This document shows, in pieces, positions 1-9,904 of a DNA stretch of 64,000 nt. Both the position numbers and the translations under genes were made by a program. The first letter of the stretch is position 1. Each line of letters begins with the position of its first letter. The notes beneath the pieces are model-generated. The model was not told where the DNA came from. It searched no databases and worked only from the letters and a program-made list of their open reading frames with translations. The stretch covers positions 2,976,001-3,040,000 of the forward strand of contig NZ_CP090978.1 in the NCBI RefSeq assembly GCF_021513275.1, written 5' to 3'. The DNA comes from Paenibacillus hexagrammi. Its GTDB lineage: Bacteria; Bacillota; Bacilli; Paenibacillales; NBRC-103111.

Positions 1-1083
1 GATGTCGACTCCGAGCTCCAAGGCGTTTGTGCTGACTACACCTAGGATTTCACCTTCCCTGAGACCACGCTCAATTTCTCTCCGCTGTTTGGGCAAATAC
101 CCGCCACGGTATCCACGAATCGACTTGGCTCCGATATCATGTTTCACTAGCTCCTGGATATGGCTTAGAATAATTTCCACTCTTACTCTGCTTCTGGCAA
201 AAACAATCGTCTGAATCTTATTTTTCAGAAATTCTTTGGCTAGACTGTTCACTTCCACCGTCGCACTTTTTCGAATGTTCAACGGCTTGTTTACGATCGG
301 GGGGTTGTAAAAAACAAAATGCTTCCGGCCGCGCGGAGCACCGTTATCGTTAATCAACCTCATCGGACTTCCTGTCAGCTGTTCGGCCAATTCCTTGGGA
401 TTCGCTATCGTGGCAGAAGTACAAATAAAGACGGGATTACTTCCGTAAAACTTGCATATACGTTTCAACCGACGGATCACATTGGCAACATGGCTTCCAA
501 AAACACCCCGATAGGTATGAAGCTCATCAATAACGATATATTTTAAATTCTCAAACAAGCTGACCCACTTGGTATGATGAGGCAAAATTGCGGAATGCAG
601 CATGTCCGGATTGGTGATGACAATGTGTCCTGCCGTTCGCACGATTTGGCGAATCGCGGGAGACGTGTCTCCGTCGTAGGTGAAGCTTTTTATATCAATA
701 CCCATTTCCTGAATGATTTCATTGAGTTCACTCTTTTGATCCTGCGCCAAAGCCTTAGTTGGAAACAAATACAGTGCACGGCTTGTTGCATCCTGAGCAA
801 CCGCCTGCAAAACAGGCAAATTGTAGCATAGCGTCTTACCTGATGCCGTAGGGGTAACGGCTACCATGCTTTCACCTTTTTGCAACGTTTCGTACGCTGT
901 ATGCTGATGGGAATACAACTCCGAGATGCCGCGTTTCTGCAGGGCCGCCTTAATTCTCTCGTCTACCGAATCCGGAATCGGCTTCGTCCTTGCATCCTGC
1001 GGCTCAAGCTCATGCCAATGGATGATATTCTCATTCCCTCGCAGCTCATGGATCAAATCTGCTAATTGCTTCTTTTTGAACAT
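1..1083 (-). CDS. mrfA: MrfA/YprA-like DEAD/DEAH-box DNA helicase, 5' part
   Basis: First 361 residues of a superfamily 2 helicase; the gene runs off the left edge. Seen: Q-motif-like N-terminus, Walker A TPTASGKT (~residues 79-86), DEAH-type box DELHTY (~171), motif III TSAT (~205), and a second RecA domain starting with IVFARSR. This arrangement matches B. subtilis MrfA (YprA), which with the exonuclease MrfB repairs mitomycin C lesions; mrfB would be expected downstream, outside the window. Start ATG at 1083 is preceded by GAGGTGG. The C-terminal zinc-binding MZB/DUF1998 part is not visible, so the exact family rests on the N-terminal half. Confidence 0.85.
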   Translation of the reverse strand, partial: MFKKKQLADLIHELRGNENIIHWHELEPQDARTKPIPDSVDERIKAALQKRGISELYSHQHTAYETLQKGESMVAVTPTASGKTLCYNLPVLQAVAQDATSRALYLFPTKALAQDQKSELNEIIQEMGIDIKSFTYDGDTSPAIRQIVRTAGHIVITNPDMLHSAILPHHTKWVSLFENLKYIVIDELHTYRGVFGSHVANVIRRLKRICKFYGSNPVFICTSATIANPKELAEQLTGSPMRLINDNGAPRGRKHFVFYNPPIVNKPLNIRKSATVEVNSLAKEFLKNKIQTIVFARSRVRVEIILSHIQELVKHDIGAKSIRGYRGGYLPKQRREIERGLREGEILGVVSTNALELGVDI

Positions 1084-1162
1084 GGTTCCACCTCGCTAGT
1101 TCCTATCTCTAGTTTAGCGAATATTTGTTCTTATGACTAGACATTCCATACAAGTTTCACAT

Positions 1163-1223
1163 AAAAAAAGACGGCTTTTCTTGGAAAAGCACGATTACTT
1201 GTCGTGCCTTCCAGTTGGCCGTC
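1163..1223 (-). terminator. Multi-stem intrinsic terminator
   Basis: On the minus strand GACGGC pairs with GCCGTC, enclosing a GCACGA/TCGTGC stem, followed by seven T. It closes the small minus-strand gene at 1271-1488 and separates it from mrfA. Confidence 0.75.
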
Positions 1224-1270
1224 CTTGCTCCTATCCCGTTTGGCGGGAATCATTGGTAAAGGGGATGTTT

Positions 1271-1488
1271 CTACATGAGGTCAGATGAATCATCATAGTC
1301 ATATCGGATTCCGTCATGACCTGCCGTGGCTGTCTGCGTATGCTGAACCAACGCTTGCTTCGCGCTCTCTTGAAGCTTGAACAGCACTTCTTTATAATCT
1401 CTAGCCTGGCGGGGTTTCCACTGTCGTGCTTGATGGCCGAACGAAGAGCGCTCTCGATGATCGCGATATCGTGGCTTGTGAACTCCAT
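1271..1488 (-). CDS. Small conserved-looking hypothetical protein, frameshifted
   Basis: Function unknown. ATG at 1488 lies behind an AGAGGTG ribosome site. The first ~23 residues (MEFTSHDIAIIESALR...) are in one frame; from about 1420 the protein-like sequence continues in the next frame (WKPRQARDYKEVLFKLQESA...) to a TAG at 1271. Adding one base near 1420 (AGTGG to AGTTGG) gives a 72-residue acidic-ended helical protein. The uninterrupted 89-residue frame beyond the shift is Cys/Ser/Arg rich and looks non-coding. Its own terminator follows. Confidence 0.5.
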
Positions 1489-1623
1489 TGTTGTCGACAC
1501 CTCTTTTTAAAGCATGATTTCATAACTTCTATCTTAACCCATTCCAAGCAGAATCATACTATTCGTATATTTCTTTCAACTGGGATAAAATACAAGAGAG
1601 ATGAATTTTAGGAGGAACCTGAC

Positions 1624-2223
1624 ATGAGTAGCTTGCCACCAGAAATCGAAACCCACCGCCAACCCGACCATGAAATTAATCCGCAATTTCTTACCCGCTG
1701 GTCTCCACGATCCTTTACGGATCAAGAGGTGACCGATGATGTGTTATTCAGCCTGTTTGAAGCAGCCCGTTGGGCGCCGTCTGGGGGCAACATGCAGCCG
1801 TGGCGCTTTATTATCGCCCGAAATCCAGAAGATCGCGCCTCCTTTCATTCTTTCATCGTTCCCGGCAATCGCGAATGGTGCGAGAAAGCCCCCGTACTGG
1901 CCCTGGTGCTTTCCCATAAACTGACTGCTAACGGAAACCCTAACACTTCGCATACGTTTGACGCGGGTACAGCTTGGGGCTATCTAGCTTTGGAAGCTGA
2001 TAATCAAGGACTTATTACGCACGCTATGGGCGGATTCGATAAGCAAAAAGCAAGAGAAACACTGCAAGTGCCGGAAGAATACGATTTGCACGCCGTCATC
2101 GCGATTGGCTACCGTGGGGCTGTCGATGCTCTGGATCCTAAGTTCCATGAGAGAGAAGTGCCTTCGGCTCGAGTTCCTTTACATCAGTTGCTCTTTGAAG
2201 GTGCATTTGGTAAAACGATGTAA
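1624..2223 (+). CDS. Nitroreductase family protein
   Basis: 199-residue FMN-dependent nitroreductase-fold protein. Seen: the N-terminal 'RWSPRSF' arginine motif followed by 'EAARWAPSGGNMQPWRF', the characteristic FMN/nicotinamide segment of the family, and a C-terminal 'AVIAIGYRG' strand. Members reduce nitro compounds, quinones or flavins with NAD(P)H; the substrate cannot be told from sequence. Start ATG 1624 has a strong AGGAGGAA site 7 bases upstream. Monocistronic; it converges on the pilus operon and shares its terminator. Confidence 0.85.
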   Translation: MSSLPPEIETHRQPDHEINPQFLTRWSPRSFTDQEVTDDVLFSLFEAARWAPSGGNMQPWRFIIARNPEDRASFHSFIVPGNREWCEKAPVLALVLSHKLTANGNPNTSHTFDAGTAWGYLALEADNQGLITHAMGGFDKQKARETLQVPEEYDLHAVIAIGYRGAVDALDPKFHEREVPSARVPLHQLLFEGAFGKTM

Positions 2224-2323
2224 ATTACATATTCATGCTCCAGCTGCACGCTTTGTCATACATAATGGTAAAATCACGAATATAAGTAGAAAAGTATGGC
2301 GAAGCAAGGAGTTTGTCCTTAAC

Positions 2324-2360
2324 AAAAAGTCCCCACTGCAAGAAAGCATTCGGGGACTTT
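2324..2360. terminator. Bidirectional terminator between nitroreductase and pilus operon
   Basis: AAAGTCCCC / GGGGACTTT hairpin; on the minus strand it is followed by TTTTTG, directly after the pilO stop codon. Confidence 0.8.
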
Positions 2361-2369
2361 AAATCGTAA

Positions 2370-2979
2370 CTAAAATGGCAAAACAACTTGATCTACTTTG
2401 TCCTTATACGAAGGATCAAAATATGCTGTAAATGTTAAACTTACCGTTAGCTTTCTGCTTGAATCTTTAGGCAGATTTCCAAAATTAACAGTATTCACAG
2501 TGATTAATCTTGGAAGCTTTTGCAACTGGGTGATGGCTTCAATAATCTCATCATAAGATCCCCCAACAGACGTTGTGACTTTAACTTCCTTTACAGATGA
2601 ATTTACGGCAGCTTTAGCGGTAGTCTTAGCGCCTTGCTGCATGTTATTGTTGTCACTGACGGAGTAGGAAATTGAAGTAAATGCTACTTTGGTATTCTTC
2701 TTAATAGATTCTAGATCCAGAGTCAATTGCTCTACATTATCCCACAGCGGAAGAGCATCCTGAACTTCTTTCATTGACGAACTTCCTTGCTGTGTATTTT
2801 CACTAATTTTCTTATTTAAAAGCTGCAATTGCTTATTTACTGTATCCATTTCAGCCTTTTGTGAACTTATCTTATCATTCGAAGGCGCAAGTAAAAGATA
2901 GTAAAATGCAAACAAAACAAGAAATAGGATTACTACACTAAGGGAGGATGAGCGTCTGTGAATTATTATTTTTTGACAT
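2370..2979 (-). CDS. pilO: Type IV pilus alignment protein PilO-like
   Basis: Bitopic inner-membrane protein expected to pair with PilN in the alignment subcomplex of type IV pili. Seen: short basic N-terminus, one membrane span (VVILFLVLFAFYYLLLA), a coiled-coil stretch (NDKISSQKAEMDTVNKQL), then a ferredoxin-like periplasmic-type domain ending FTAYFDP. ATG at 2979 has a very good GGGGGAGGAATTGG site. One A too many in the A6 run (plus-strand T at 2969-2974) breaks the frame right after the start; with five A the protein is 202 residues beginning MSKIIIHRR. The same correction ends the upstream pilN frame at 2966, supporting the call. Confidence 0.75.
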
Positions 2980-4533
2980 CCAATTCCTCCCCCTTCCTTT
3001 ACCTCTGCTTGCTTCTTGCTATTTGTATCATTCGCGGCTTCCTCTTTTTTGAATAGAATGGAGTAAGTAGCCAGATATCTCTTGTCCATGGAAATTGATG
3101 CTGTAGAATCTGAGCTTGTATTATTCGTGCCCGTTTCTGTGATAGATTGCATCATCGCATTCTCTCCAAAGGGAGCCTTCGCAGAATCATATAGGTACCT
3201 AGCTGCATCATTCAATTCTGAGGAATATGACCGTTAGTGAAATTTGACTATCAGCAGAATAAGCTAATGTATTTAACTGAGCATCGACCGGGAGTGGTTT
3301 TTTCAAGTCATTAATGATTTGCACCACATCTTTTTGACTGGCTCGCATTGCTTGAATAAACGTCCCAGGATCCGAAGCCTGCTTGGTAGGATTCTTGGTA
3401 AGCTTCCCTTCTGCAACTGTCTTCGCTTGATTCAATTGTGTCAGCCTTTGAGTGTTTAGTGAAATCTCAGAGCGGTTATTCATATAGGTGTATGATGTTA
3501 TTCCAATCCCCGCAACCCATATAATTAGCAGACCACCCAGCACGATAAATTTAATCTTAGTCTCTGTTTTCACAGTAGGCAGCAAATTAATACGTTGGGT
3601 TTGCTTATTTAACATGGATAGTCCTGTCGCTACCCTAAAATCATTTGCATTAAGAGCTGCTGAATCTTCCTTTGAGAACACACTAAAATCAACAGATTTT
3701 ACATCCAACTCCGTTAAGGTAAGCTGGAGCTCTTTAGCTAATTGATTCCTACCTTCGCCCGTTCCGGTTACCAGGATATTAGCAATTCGACTATTGCCTT
3801 CTTGAATACTGTATTGATAAAAGCTAAGCATCCTCGATAACTCAGCGATAATTTCGCCGATCTGATCGCCTGTAAGCTCATTATCTTGCGTTGCACCTTG
3901 ATCAAATAACGTTATAGTTCGCATAAAAATGGGATTCCCATTTTGAAACATGTAGACTTCAATTATCGAATGATCCAAACTAATCAGCATCGTCTCGGCG
4001 AAATGCTCTTCTTGAAAGGCCGCAATGGATCTAGCCAGTGAAGTGGCAGAAATCTCAGCTGCCCGTACGTGGAGCCCTGCATCTTCAAGCACTTTCACAT
4101 AGCTAAGGATGAGTTTCTTGGGAGCAGCAAAGACTAGAACCTGTGTACTTTCGTCGTCATGACTGATTTTAATAAAATCGTAAACAGGATCTTCAAATGG
4201 TAGTCGAAGCGCTGTCTCAACTTCCAATTCCACCAGCTGACGAAGTTCGTGTGCTTTGATACTTGGAATTCTCATTTTACGGATAATGATTTGAGAAGTA
4301 GGGATAGATAGTGTTGCCGTTGCTCCTTTCAACTTCTCTTGTTTGACCCACGCTTTTAGTTGAAGGCTCAGCGACTCGGCATTAATAATTTGATCTTCTT
4401 CAATCATCCCTTCAGGTATTGGAAGATGACCATACTTTCCGATTTCCCACGATTTTTTCTTCTTTATGGTAACATAACGCACACCCGTTTGATCAATCGT
4501 GATCCCGATTCGTTTTGAGCCTAAATCGAACAT
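2966..4533 (-). CDS. pilMN: PilM-PilN fusion, type IV pilus assembly
   Basis: About 521 residues after correction. Residues ~1-310 form an actin-like PilM ATPase domain (IGITIDQTGVRYV, later ILVTGTGE). Immediately after comes the PilN signature QRINLLP, a membrane span (IKFIVLGGLLIIWVAGIGI) and a PilN periplasmic-type domain. Free PilM normally grips the INLLP tail of PilN, so the fusion hard-wires this contact; PilMN fusions are known in Clostridioides difficile. An extra base at 3222-3223 (CC for C on the minus strand) shifts the frame from SLTVIF into SELNDAARYLYD. A second shift in the pilO start region decides the stop (TAA, 2966). Fusion is read directly, without any indel between the two domains. 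Confidence 0.78.
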
Positions 4534-4550
4534 AAGTACACCACACCTTG

Positions 4551-5307
4551 CTATCTAAATAGTGATAAATACGAATCTATCATGATCGAACCATAACCAT
4601 AGGAAAGCAAGATGCCCGCAGCCAAATATGGGCCAAATGGTATCGGTTGTTTTTTTCTTCGTTATTTTTAGCAGTAATAATCCTCCGCCTACGACGGTTC
4701 CGATGAAGCATGCTATGACAAATGCTAGAACAATATGAGGCAAGCCTACAACAAAACCGCAGACAAACAGAAGCTTGGCATCTCCCATCCCCATACCACC
4801 TTTTGATATTAAAACAATAAGCACAACAATTACATAACCGGCAATAGCTCCAAGCAGGTAACTCCACCAAGCTTGTTCATGAATGATCATTCGAAAAACT
4901 AGAACAAAAGGTAAAAAAGCCAACAAAACTTTATCCGGAATTAACATGTAAAATAAATCAGATATCGTAATAATCACAAGCAAGCTTACTAACGCTAACC
5001 CAATAACGGTCTCCCAATGATTACCGAAATGTAGGTAAATCCAAAGAAAAAGTAAAGCTGAGGTTAGCTCTCCTAACGGATAAATCGGTGACACCTTTGT
5101 CTTACAATATCGACAGCGACCAAGCGAAAATAAATAACTAACGACTGGAAACAAATCCCTAGTCTTAAGTCTTGTACCACATTTCGGACACGCTGAAGGT
5201 GGATGTACGATCGATTTTTTCTCAGGCACTCTTAGTGCCACCACGTTGAAAAATGAGCCTAGAACAAGACCAAGCAGAAAAATATAAACAGAGATTAAGA
5301 TCGTCAT
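4551..5307 (-). CDS. pilD: Type 4 prepilin peptidase (A24 family)
   Basis: Membrane aspartyl protease that cleaves and N-methylates prepilins; here it serves PilA and the minor pilins of the locus. Seen: N-terminal cytosolic domain with two CxxC pairs (CPKCG...CRYCK), then about six hydrophobic spans; catalytic aspartates in ISDLFYMLIPD and GMGDAK. The C-terminus is shifted by one extra base in an A7 run (plus-strand T at 4650-4656): restoring it gives the family ending PIPFGPYLAAG and a TAG at 4551, 251 residues. It lies between pilA and pilMN, behind a terminator that should lower its expression relative to pilA. Confidence 0.88.
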
Positions 5308-5333
5308 GTGTTTGGTCTCTTTCGTTGGATTTT

Positions 5334-5361
5334 AAAAAAGGAATCGGAATGAACCGATTCC
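5334..5361 (-). terminator. Intergenic terminator after pilA
   Basis: GGAATCGG/CCGATTCC hairpin followed on the minus strand by TTTTTT, between the pilA stop and pilD. It probably acts as a partial terminator that makes pilin mRNA more abundant than pilD-pilMN-pilO. Confidence 0.8.
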
Positions 5362-5379
5362 TTTCTCCACCATAGTATT

Positions 5380-5913
5380 TTATCTGTTTACTGGTGTTAC
5401 CGCCCCTGTACCTGCCGAGATTACATCAGCACTAAATGTCCAGGTTTGTCCAGAGCCCGCTCCACCTGTACCAGTTTGAATTACAACACTGGTTAATGTA
5501 CCATTAGCATCAAAATTCACCTGTCCACCAGTAATTACATTATTAACACTAGGCATAGTAATATTATTTTGCAAATATCCTCCGGTCATGAGGCCTAAAC
5601 CATCTTCTGCATCATCAGCAGACAAAGCTGCAGTATTAGTTCCTGGTGCGTATGCCACACCTGCTGTTCCATGAATTGGAACAGTCTCGAAAACAAAATC
5701 CGCATGATTTTCAGATGTTAAAAATAACCTTGCAGCTTCAGAAATTTGACGAGCAGTAGCTATATCTGCATTATTTCTAGATCTTTGAATAATTCCATTA
5801 ATTAGAGGAACAGCAATTGCTGCAATAATTGCTAAAATTACAATAACAGCAAGTAACTCAATTAGTGTAAATCCTTTTTCATCTTTATTTATTTTTTTCA
5901 AAATCTGTTTCAT
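5380..5913 (-). CDS. pilA: Major type IV pilin
   Basis: 177-residue prepilin. The leader MKQILKKINKDEKG is followed by FTLIELL with the conserved Glu at +5 and a 22-residue hydrophobic helix (AVIVILAIIAAIAVPLIN), the signature cut by PilD. The C-terminal domain is small, Gly/Thr/Asn-rich and without cysteines, as in many Gram-positive pilins. AGGAGG lies 8 bases before the ATG. Placement right after pilC and in front of a terminator fits the main subunit. Minor pilins are at 17.6-20.5 kb. Confidence 0.92.
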   Translation of the reverse strand: MKQILKKINKDEKGFTLIELLAVIVILAIIAAIAVPLINGIIQRSRNNADIATARQISEAARLFLTSENHADFVFETVPIHGTAGVAYAPGTNTAALSADDAEDGLGLMTGGYLQNNITMPSVNNVITGGQVNFDANGTLTSVVIQTGTGGAGSGQTWTFSADVISAGTGAVTPVNR

Positions 5914-5956
5914 ATTGAATCCTCCTAGTTATTTCTAAATAATGTATTAGTAGTAA

Positions 5957-7165
5957 CTACCCAAAATTTGCGTACATTTTAAACATAGGAACCATAATTG
6001 CAGCAACTATCGTACCTATAACAGTTGCTAAAAAAACAAGCAGTAATGGTTCTAATAATGATTTCAAGCGATCTACAGTATTTTCAACATCCATTTCATA
6101 AAAGTCTGCAACTTTTTCTAACATTTGGTCAAGTGATCCTGTTTCCTCTCCGATTGCAATCATTTGAGTAACTAGCGGCGGAAACACCCATGCTTGACGC
6201 AATGGCTCTGATAGTGGATTTCCTTGACGAAGAGAATCTGCAGAATTTTTTATAAAATCACCAATTACTTTATTTCCTACTATTTCTTCAACAATATTTA
6301 ACGATTGTAATATAGGTACAGAACTAGAGTATAAAGAAGCAAGCGTTCTTGTCATCTGTGCCAAAGCACCTTTTTGCTTCAGTTTCCCAAATATAGGAAT
6401 TTTCAATTTAATGTAGTCTATCCAATAAGCTCCACGATTTGTTCTTTTGGCGCTCAGATAGAATACAACTAGTGAAATACATCCAATTACCCATAGTAAC
6501 CATTGTGATTGAATACTATTACTTAACTTCAATACTATTCTTGTTACCATAGGTAGCTCAGCATTCATTGAAGCAAAAATATTAACAAACTGAGGGACAA
6601 CTGATTTTAATAGATATACACTCGCACCTATAGCCAGCACCCCAACGACAATCGGATAAGTCATCGCTGACTTAATCTTCTCCGTCGTCACATGCTCCTT
6701 CTCAAAAAACTTCGCTAGCCGCTCCAGCGTCCCTTCCAAATCTCCTGTTTCTTCACCGGCACGAATCATGTTCGTAAACATGGGCGGGAAAATCTTCTTA
6801 TGTTCAAGGACAGATTGGGAAAATGGGACCCCTTTTGACAAATTGGAGGCAACCTGCGTTAAAGCTTTCTTTAAAGGCTTACTTTCGGTTTGCGCCGCTA
6901 GAATGTTAGTAGCTTCGACGATATTTACGCCAGCTCGTATAAGTGTTGCGAATTGTCTGCAATACACAATGAAGTGGATCGTCTTCACAGGATTTCCGAT
7001 GTAAATATCCGTCTTCAAAGCCTTGAACTGCTCTTCTTTAACAGATAGTACAACGTAGCCCTTCCTACGAAGCTCTTCAACCGCTGAAGACTTGTCCGAT
7101 GCAGCTAATCTTCCCTTTAGCGTCTTACCTGAGCTGCTTCGAACATCATATACAAAATCAGGCAT
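5957..7165 (-). CDS. pilC: Type IV pilus inner-membrane platform protein PilC
   Basis: 402 residues, usual length. Two related T2SF domains (about 65-190 and 270-390), each with the pattern FARQFATLIRAGV / MTRTLASLYSSSVP and later GEETG, three membrane spans overall. The platform couples the PilB and PilT motors to pilin addition and removal. Its ATG (7165) overlaps the pilT stop. The first half (about 6660-7165) is noticeably richer in G+C than the second half, which may mark a recombination joint or simply local variation. Confidence 0.93.
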   Translation of the reverse strand: MPDFVYDVRSSSGKTLKGRLAASDKSSAVEELRRKGYVVLSVKEEQFKALKTDIYIGNPVKTIHFIVYCRQFATLIRAGVNIVEATNILAAQTESKPLKKALTQVASNLSKGVPFSQSVLEHKKIFPPMFTNMIRAGEETGDLEGTLERLAKFFEKEHVTTEKIKSAMTYPIVVGVLAIGASVYLLKSVVPQFVNIFASMNAELPMVTRIVLKLSNSIQSQWLLWVIGCISLVVFYLSAKRTNRGAYWIDYIKLKIPIFGKLKQKGALAQMTRTLASLYSSSVPILQSLNIVEEIVGNKVIGDFIKNSADSLRQGNPLSEPLRQAWVFPPLVTQMIAIGEETGSLDQMLEKVADFYEMDVENTVDRLKSLLEPLLLVFLATVIGTIVAAIMVPMFKMYANFG

Positions 7166-8218
7166 TAGATGCCACCGCCCTCAGCCAAGTAAGCTCTTGC
7201 TGCAAGGGGATCAATGAGTCCCTGCTGCATTTGCTCCTTAATTGACATCTCTAGCGAATGCATACCGAGATTTCGTCCTGTTTGCATGATGCTTTTGATC
7301 TGATGTATTTTCTCTGAACGGATCAAATTGGCGACGGCAGGAGTATTGATCATGATTTCCGTGGCGCATGTTCTCCCCTGCCCTCCGGGCTTCGGAAACA
7401 ATCGTTGTGAAATGACACTTACAAGCACAGCTGCCAGTTGCACTCGAATCTGTCCCTGCTGATGAGCAGGAAATGCATCAATAATCCTGTCAATTGTCTG
7501 AGGTGCATCTGTTGTATGAAGTGTCGCAAACACAAGGTGTCCGGTCTCAGCTGCAGTAACTGCTGCAGAAATAGTTTCCAAATCACGCATTTCGCCAACG
7601 AGAATCACGTCAGGGTCTTGACGCAGTGCCGCTCTTAATCCATTGGAAAAGCTCTTCGTGTCACTCCCCACTTCACGTTGATCAATAATCGAGGAAGCAT
7701 GACTATGTAAGAATTCGATAGGATCTTCGAGGGTGACAATATGCTTCTTTTCTTTGCGATTAATGAAATCAATCAACGCAGCCAGGGTTGAAGATTTACC
7801 GCTGCCAGTCGGTCCTGTCACAAGTACAAGCCCCTGTGGTTTTAATGCAAGCGAACTGATGATTGACGGAAGCTGTAGCTGCTCCAGTGACGGAATTTTC
7901 GAAGGAATGGTTCGAATCGCACACCCTCACACGATTTCGCTGTCTATATGCATTAACACGATATCGCGAAATGCCTTCCAGTTCATAGGAAAAATCTAAT
8001 TCACCAGCTTGATTAAATCTCTCAATCTGATCTGCAGTTAACATTGCCTCAGCCATAGATCGAGTGTCATTTGCACTCAAAAGCTCTGTCCCAACTTGTT
8101 GTAAGCTTCCATGTACACGTAAAACTGGTGTAGAGCCAACAGAGAGATGCAAGTCAGATGCTTTGATTTCATGTGCTTTTCGAAGCAACCCTTCAATCCT
8201 CAACAACGCTTCAGTCAT
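7165..8218 (-). CDS. pilT: Type IV pilus retraction ATPase PilT (one frameshift)
   Basis: Hexameric ATPase that depolymerises pili and drives twitching. N-terminal part: KASDLHLSVGSTPVLRVHG. C-terminal part: Walker A GPTGSGKS, Asp box, Walker B-like DPDVILVGEMRD, and the AIRNLIR-like element ANLIRSEKIHQIKS with later MHSLEMS. The frame changes between about 7919 and 7942: RYRVNAYRQRNRVRV should run into AIRTIPSKIPSL. Removing one base gives 350 residues, the normal length. ATG 8218 follows an AGGAGGTAAAC site. If the indel were real, the cell would have pili it cannot retract. Confidence 0.88.
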
Positions 8219-8236
8219 CGTTTACCTCCTCTCCTC

Positions 8237-9901
8237 TTAGTGAGCGACTGTCTCTCGAATTACTTCCTGCAGGGTCGTAATCCCTTTGGTCACTTTATCA
8301 ATGCCATCATCCAAAAGCTGGATCATGCCTTGCTCCATGGCAGCTTGACGCAAATCATGTACGGAGGCTGTGTCACTAATCAATTGACGCATCCGGTCAT
8401 TGACAACAAGCACTTCATGAATGGCTACCCTGCCGCGGTAACCTGTTCGGTTACATGCTCCACAGCCCGCCCCTTTATGGAGTTTATCGGCTTCAATTCC
8501 GCGATTTTGCATGAAAATAATTTCCTGCTCGGTTGGCGAATATGCCGTCTTACATTCGTTACAAATTCTTCGAACCAGACGCTGCGCGACGACTCCAATC
8601 AGTGATGAAGCTATTAGATACGGCTCAACTCCCATATCCCGAAAACGAGTAATCGTACTCACAGAATCGTTGGTATGGAGCGTTGATAATACCATGTGCC
8701 CAGTTAGTGAAGCACGAATAGCGATTTCGGCTGTTTCCGCATCCCTGATCTCTCCGACCATCACAATATTAGGATCCTGCCGTAAAATGGAACGAAGTCC
8801 CGCCGCAAAGGTAAGCCCTATCGTTGAGTTAACATGCACTTGGTTAATGCCCTCAAGCTGGTACTCAACGGGATCTTCAATGGTGATGATATTGGCATTT
8901 TCTTGATTTAAATGATTGAGTGCGGAGTACAGTGTGGTTGTTTTTCCGCTTCCTGTTGGTCCCGTAATAAGGATAATTCCGTATGGCTGCTCAATCATTC
9001 CTTTAAACTCATCAATGTTATGACGATTAAACCCCAATTGATCGATTGGTTTGACTCCTGTTGATAAATCGAGAATTCGCAGAACGATTTTCTCACCATG
9101 TATAGTAGGAAGCGAAGAAACCCGAATATCAACATGCTTGTGATCAACCATCATCTTAATCCGACCATCTTGAGGCAGCCTGCGTTCTGCGATATTAAGC
9201 TTGGCCATAATTTTTAACCTCGCTGTAATAAAGCCTTGCATTTGCTTAGGTATGACCCTTTCATTCCGCAAATGACCATCGATCCGATACCGTATTACGA
9301 GATTCGCCTCACCAGGATCCACATGAATATCCGACACACGCAATTGCACTGCTTGCTGGATCATTTGGTTGACCAGACGAACAATCGGTGAATCTTCATC
9401 CGTAATTTCGGTTTCTTTAATGTCATCCGTGGTGGGCATATCCGTCATCATCTGACTCATGGAATCTTGTAGTCCATAGTGGCGTGCGATAGCTCTTTGA
9501 AGCTCATCTCGGCTAGATATAGCCGGTTCGATCCGAAAGCCCGTACTCATTCGCATTTCTTCGATAGCGAAATAATCCAGGGGATCCGCCATGGCTACCA
9601 TCAGCTTGCCGCCTTCTTTATGAAGAGGGATGGCTTGATAGCGTCTTGCCATGCTTTCAGGGATGATTTTTGTGATTTCAGGATCTATCTGATACTTAAA
9701 CAAGCTAACATGCGGAATGCCTAATTGAAATTCCAGCACTTCGATTAATTGCTGCTCTGTAATATATCCTTGGGTGATTAATAGATCCCCTAGCTTTTGC
9801 TTGGTCTTGCTTTGCTCCTTCAGTGCTTCTTGTAACTGATCTTCAGAAATAATTCCGCTCTCGACCAATAAATCGCCTAATCTCTTCCTTACAAGAGCCA
9901 T
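8237..9901 (-). CDS. pilB: Type IV pilus extension ATPase PilB
   Basis: 554 residues. N-terminal MshEN-type domain (KRLGDLLVESGIISEDQL and KLGDLLITQGYITEQQL, two copies, which in relatives can bind c-di-GMP), then the secretion ATPase domain with Walker A GPTGSGKT (~313), GEIRDAETAEIA Walker B region, His box, and a four-Cys zinc site (CNECK...CGACNRTGYRG, ~449-482). It energises pilin polymerisation. First gene of the operon; the next gene, pilT, starts 18 bases later. ATG at 9901 preferred over the adjoining GTG at 9904. Confidence 0.94.
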   Translation of the reverse strand: MALVRKRLGDLLVESGIISEDQLQEALKEQSKTKQKLGDLLITQGYITEQQLIEVLEFQLGIPHVSLFKYQIDPEITKIIPESMARRYQAIPLHKEGGKLMVAMADPLDYFAIEEMRMSTGFRIEPAISSRDELQRAIARHYGLQDSMSQMMTDMPTTDDIKETEITDEDSPIVRLVNQMIQQAVQLRVSDIHVDPGEANLVIRYRIDGHLRNERVIPKQMQGFITARLKIMAKLNIAERRLPQDGRIKMMVDHKHVDIRVSSLPTIHGEKIVLRILDLSTGVKPIDQLGFNRHNIDEFKGMIEQPYGIILITGPTGSGKTTTLYSALNHLNQENANIITIEDPVEYQLEGINQVHVNSTIGLTFAAGLRSILRQDPNIVMVGEIRDAETAEIAIRASLTGHMVLSTLHTNDSVSTITRFRDMGVEPYLIASSLIGVVAQRLVRRICNECKTAYSPTEQEIIFMQNRGIEADKLHKGAGCGACNRTGYRGRVAIHEVLVVNDRMRQLISDTASVHDLRQAAMEQGMIQLLDDGIDKVTKGITTLQEVIRETVAH

Positions 9902-9904
9902 CAC

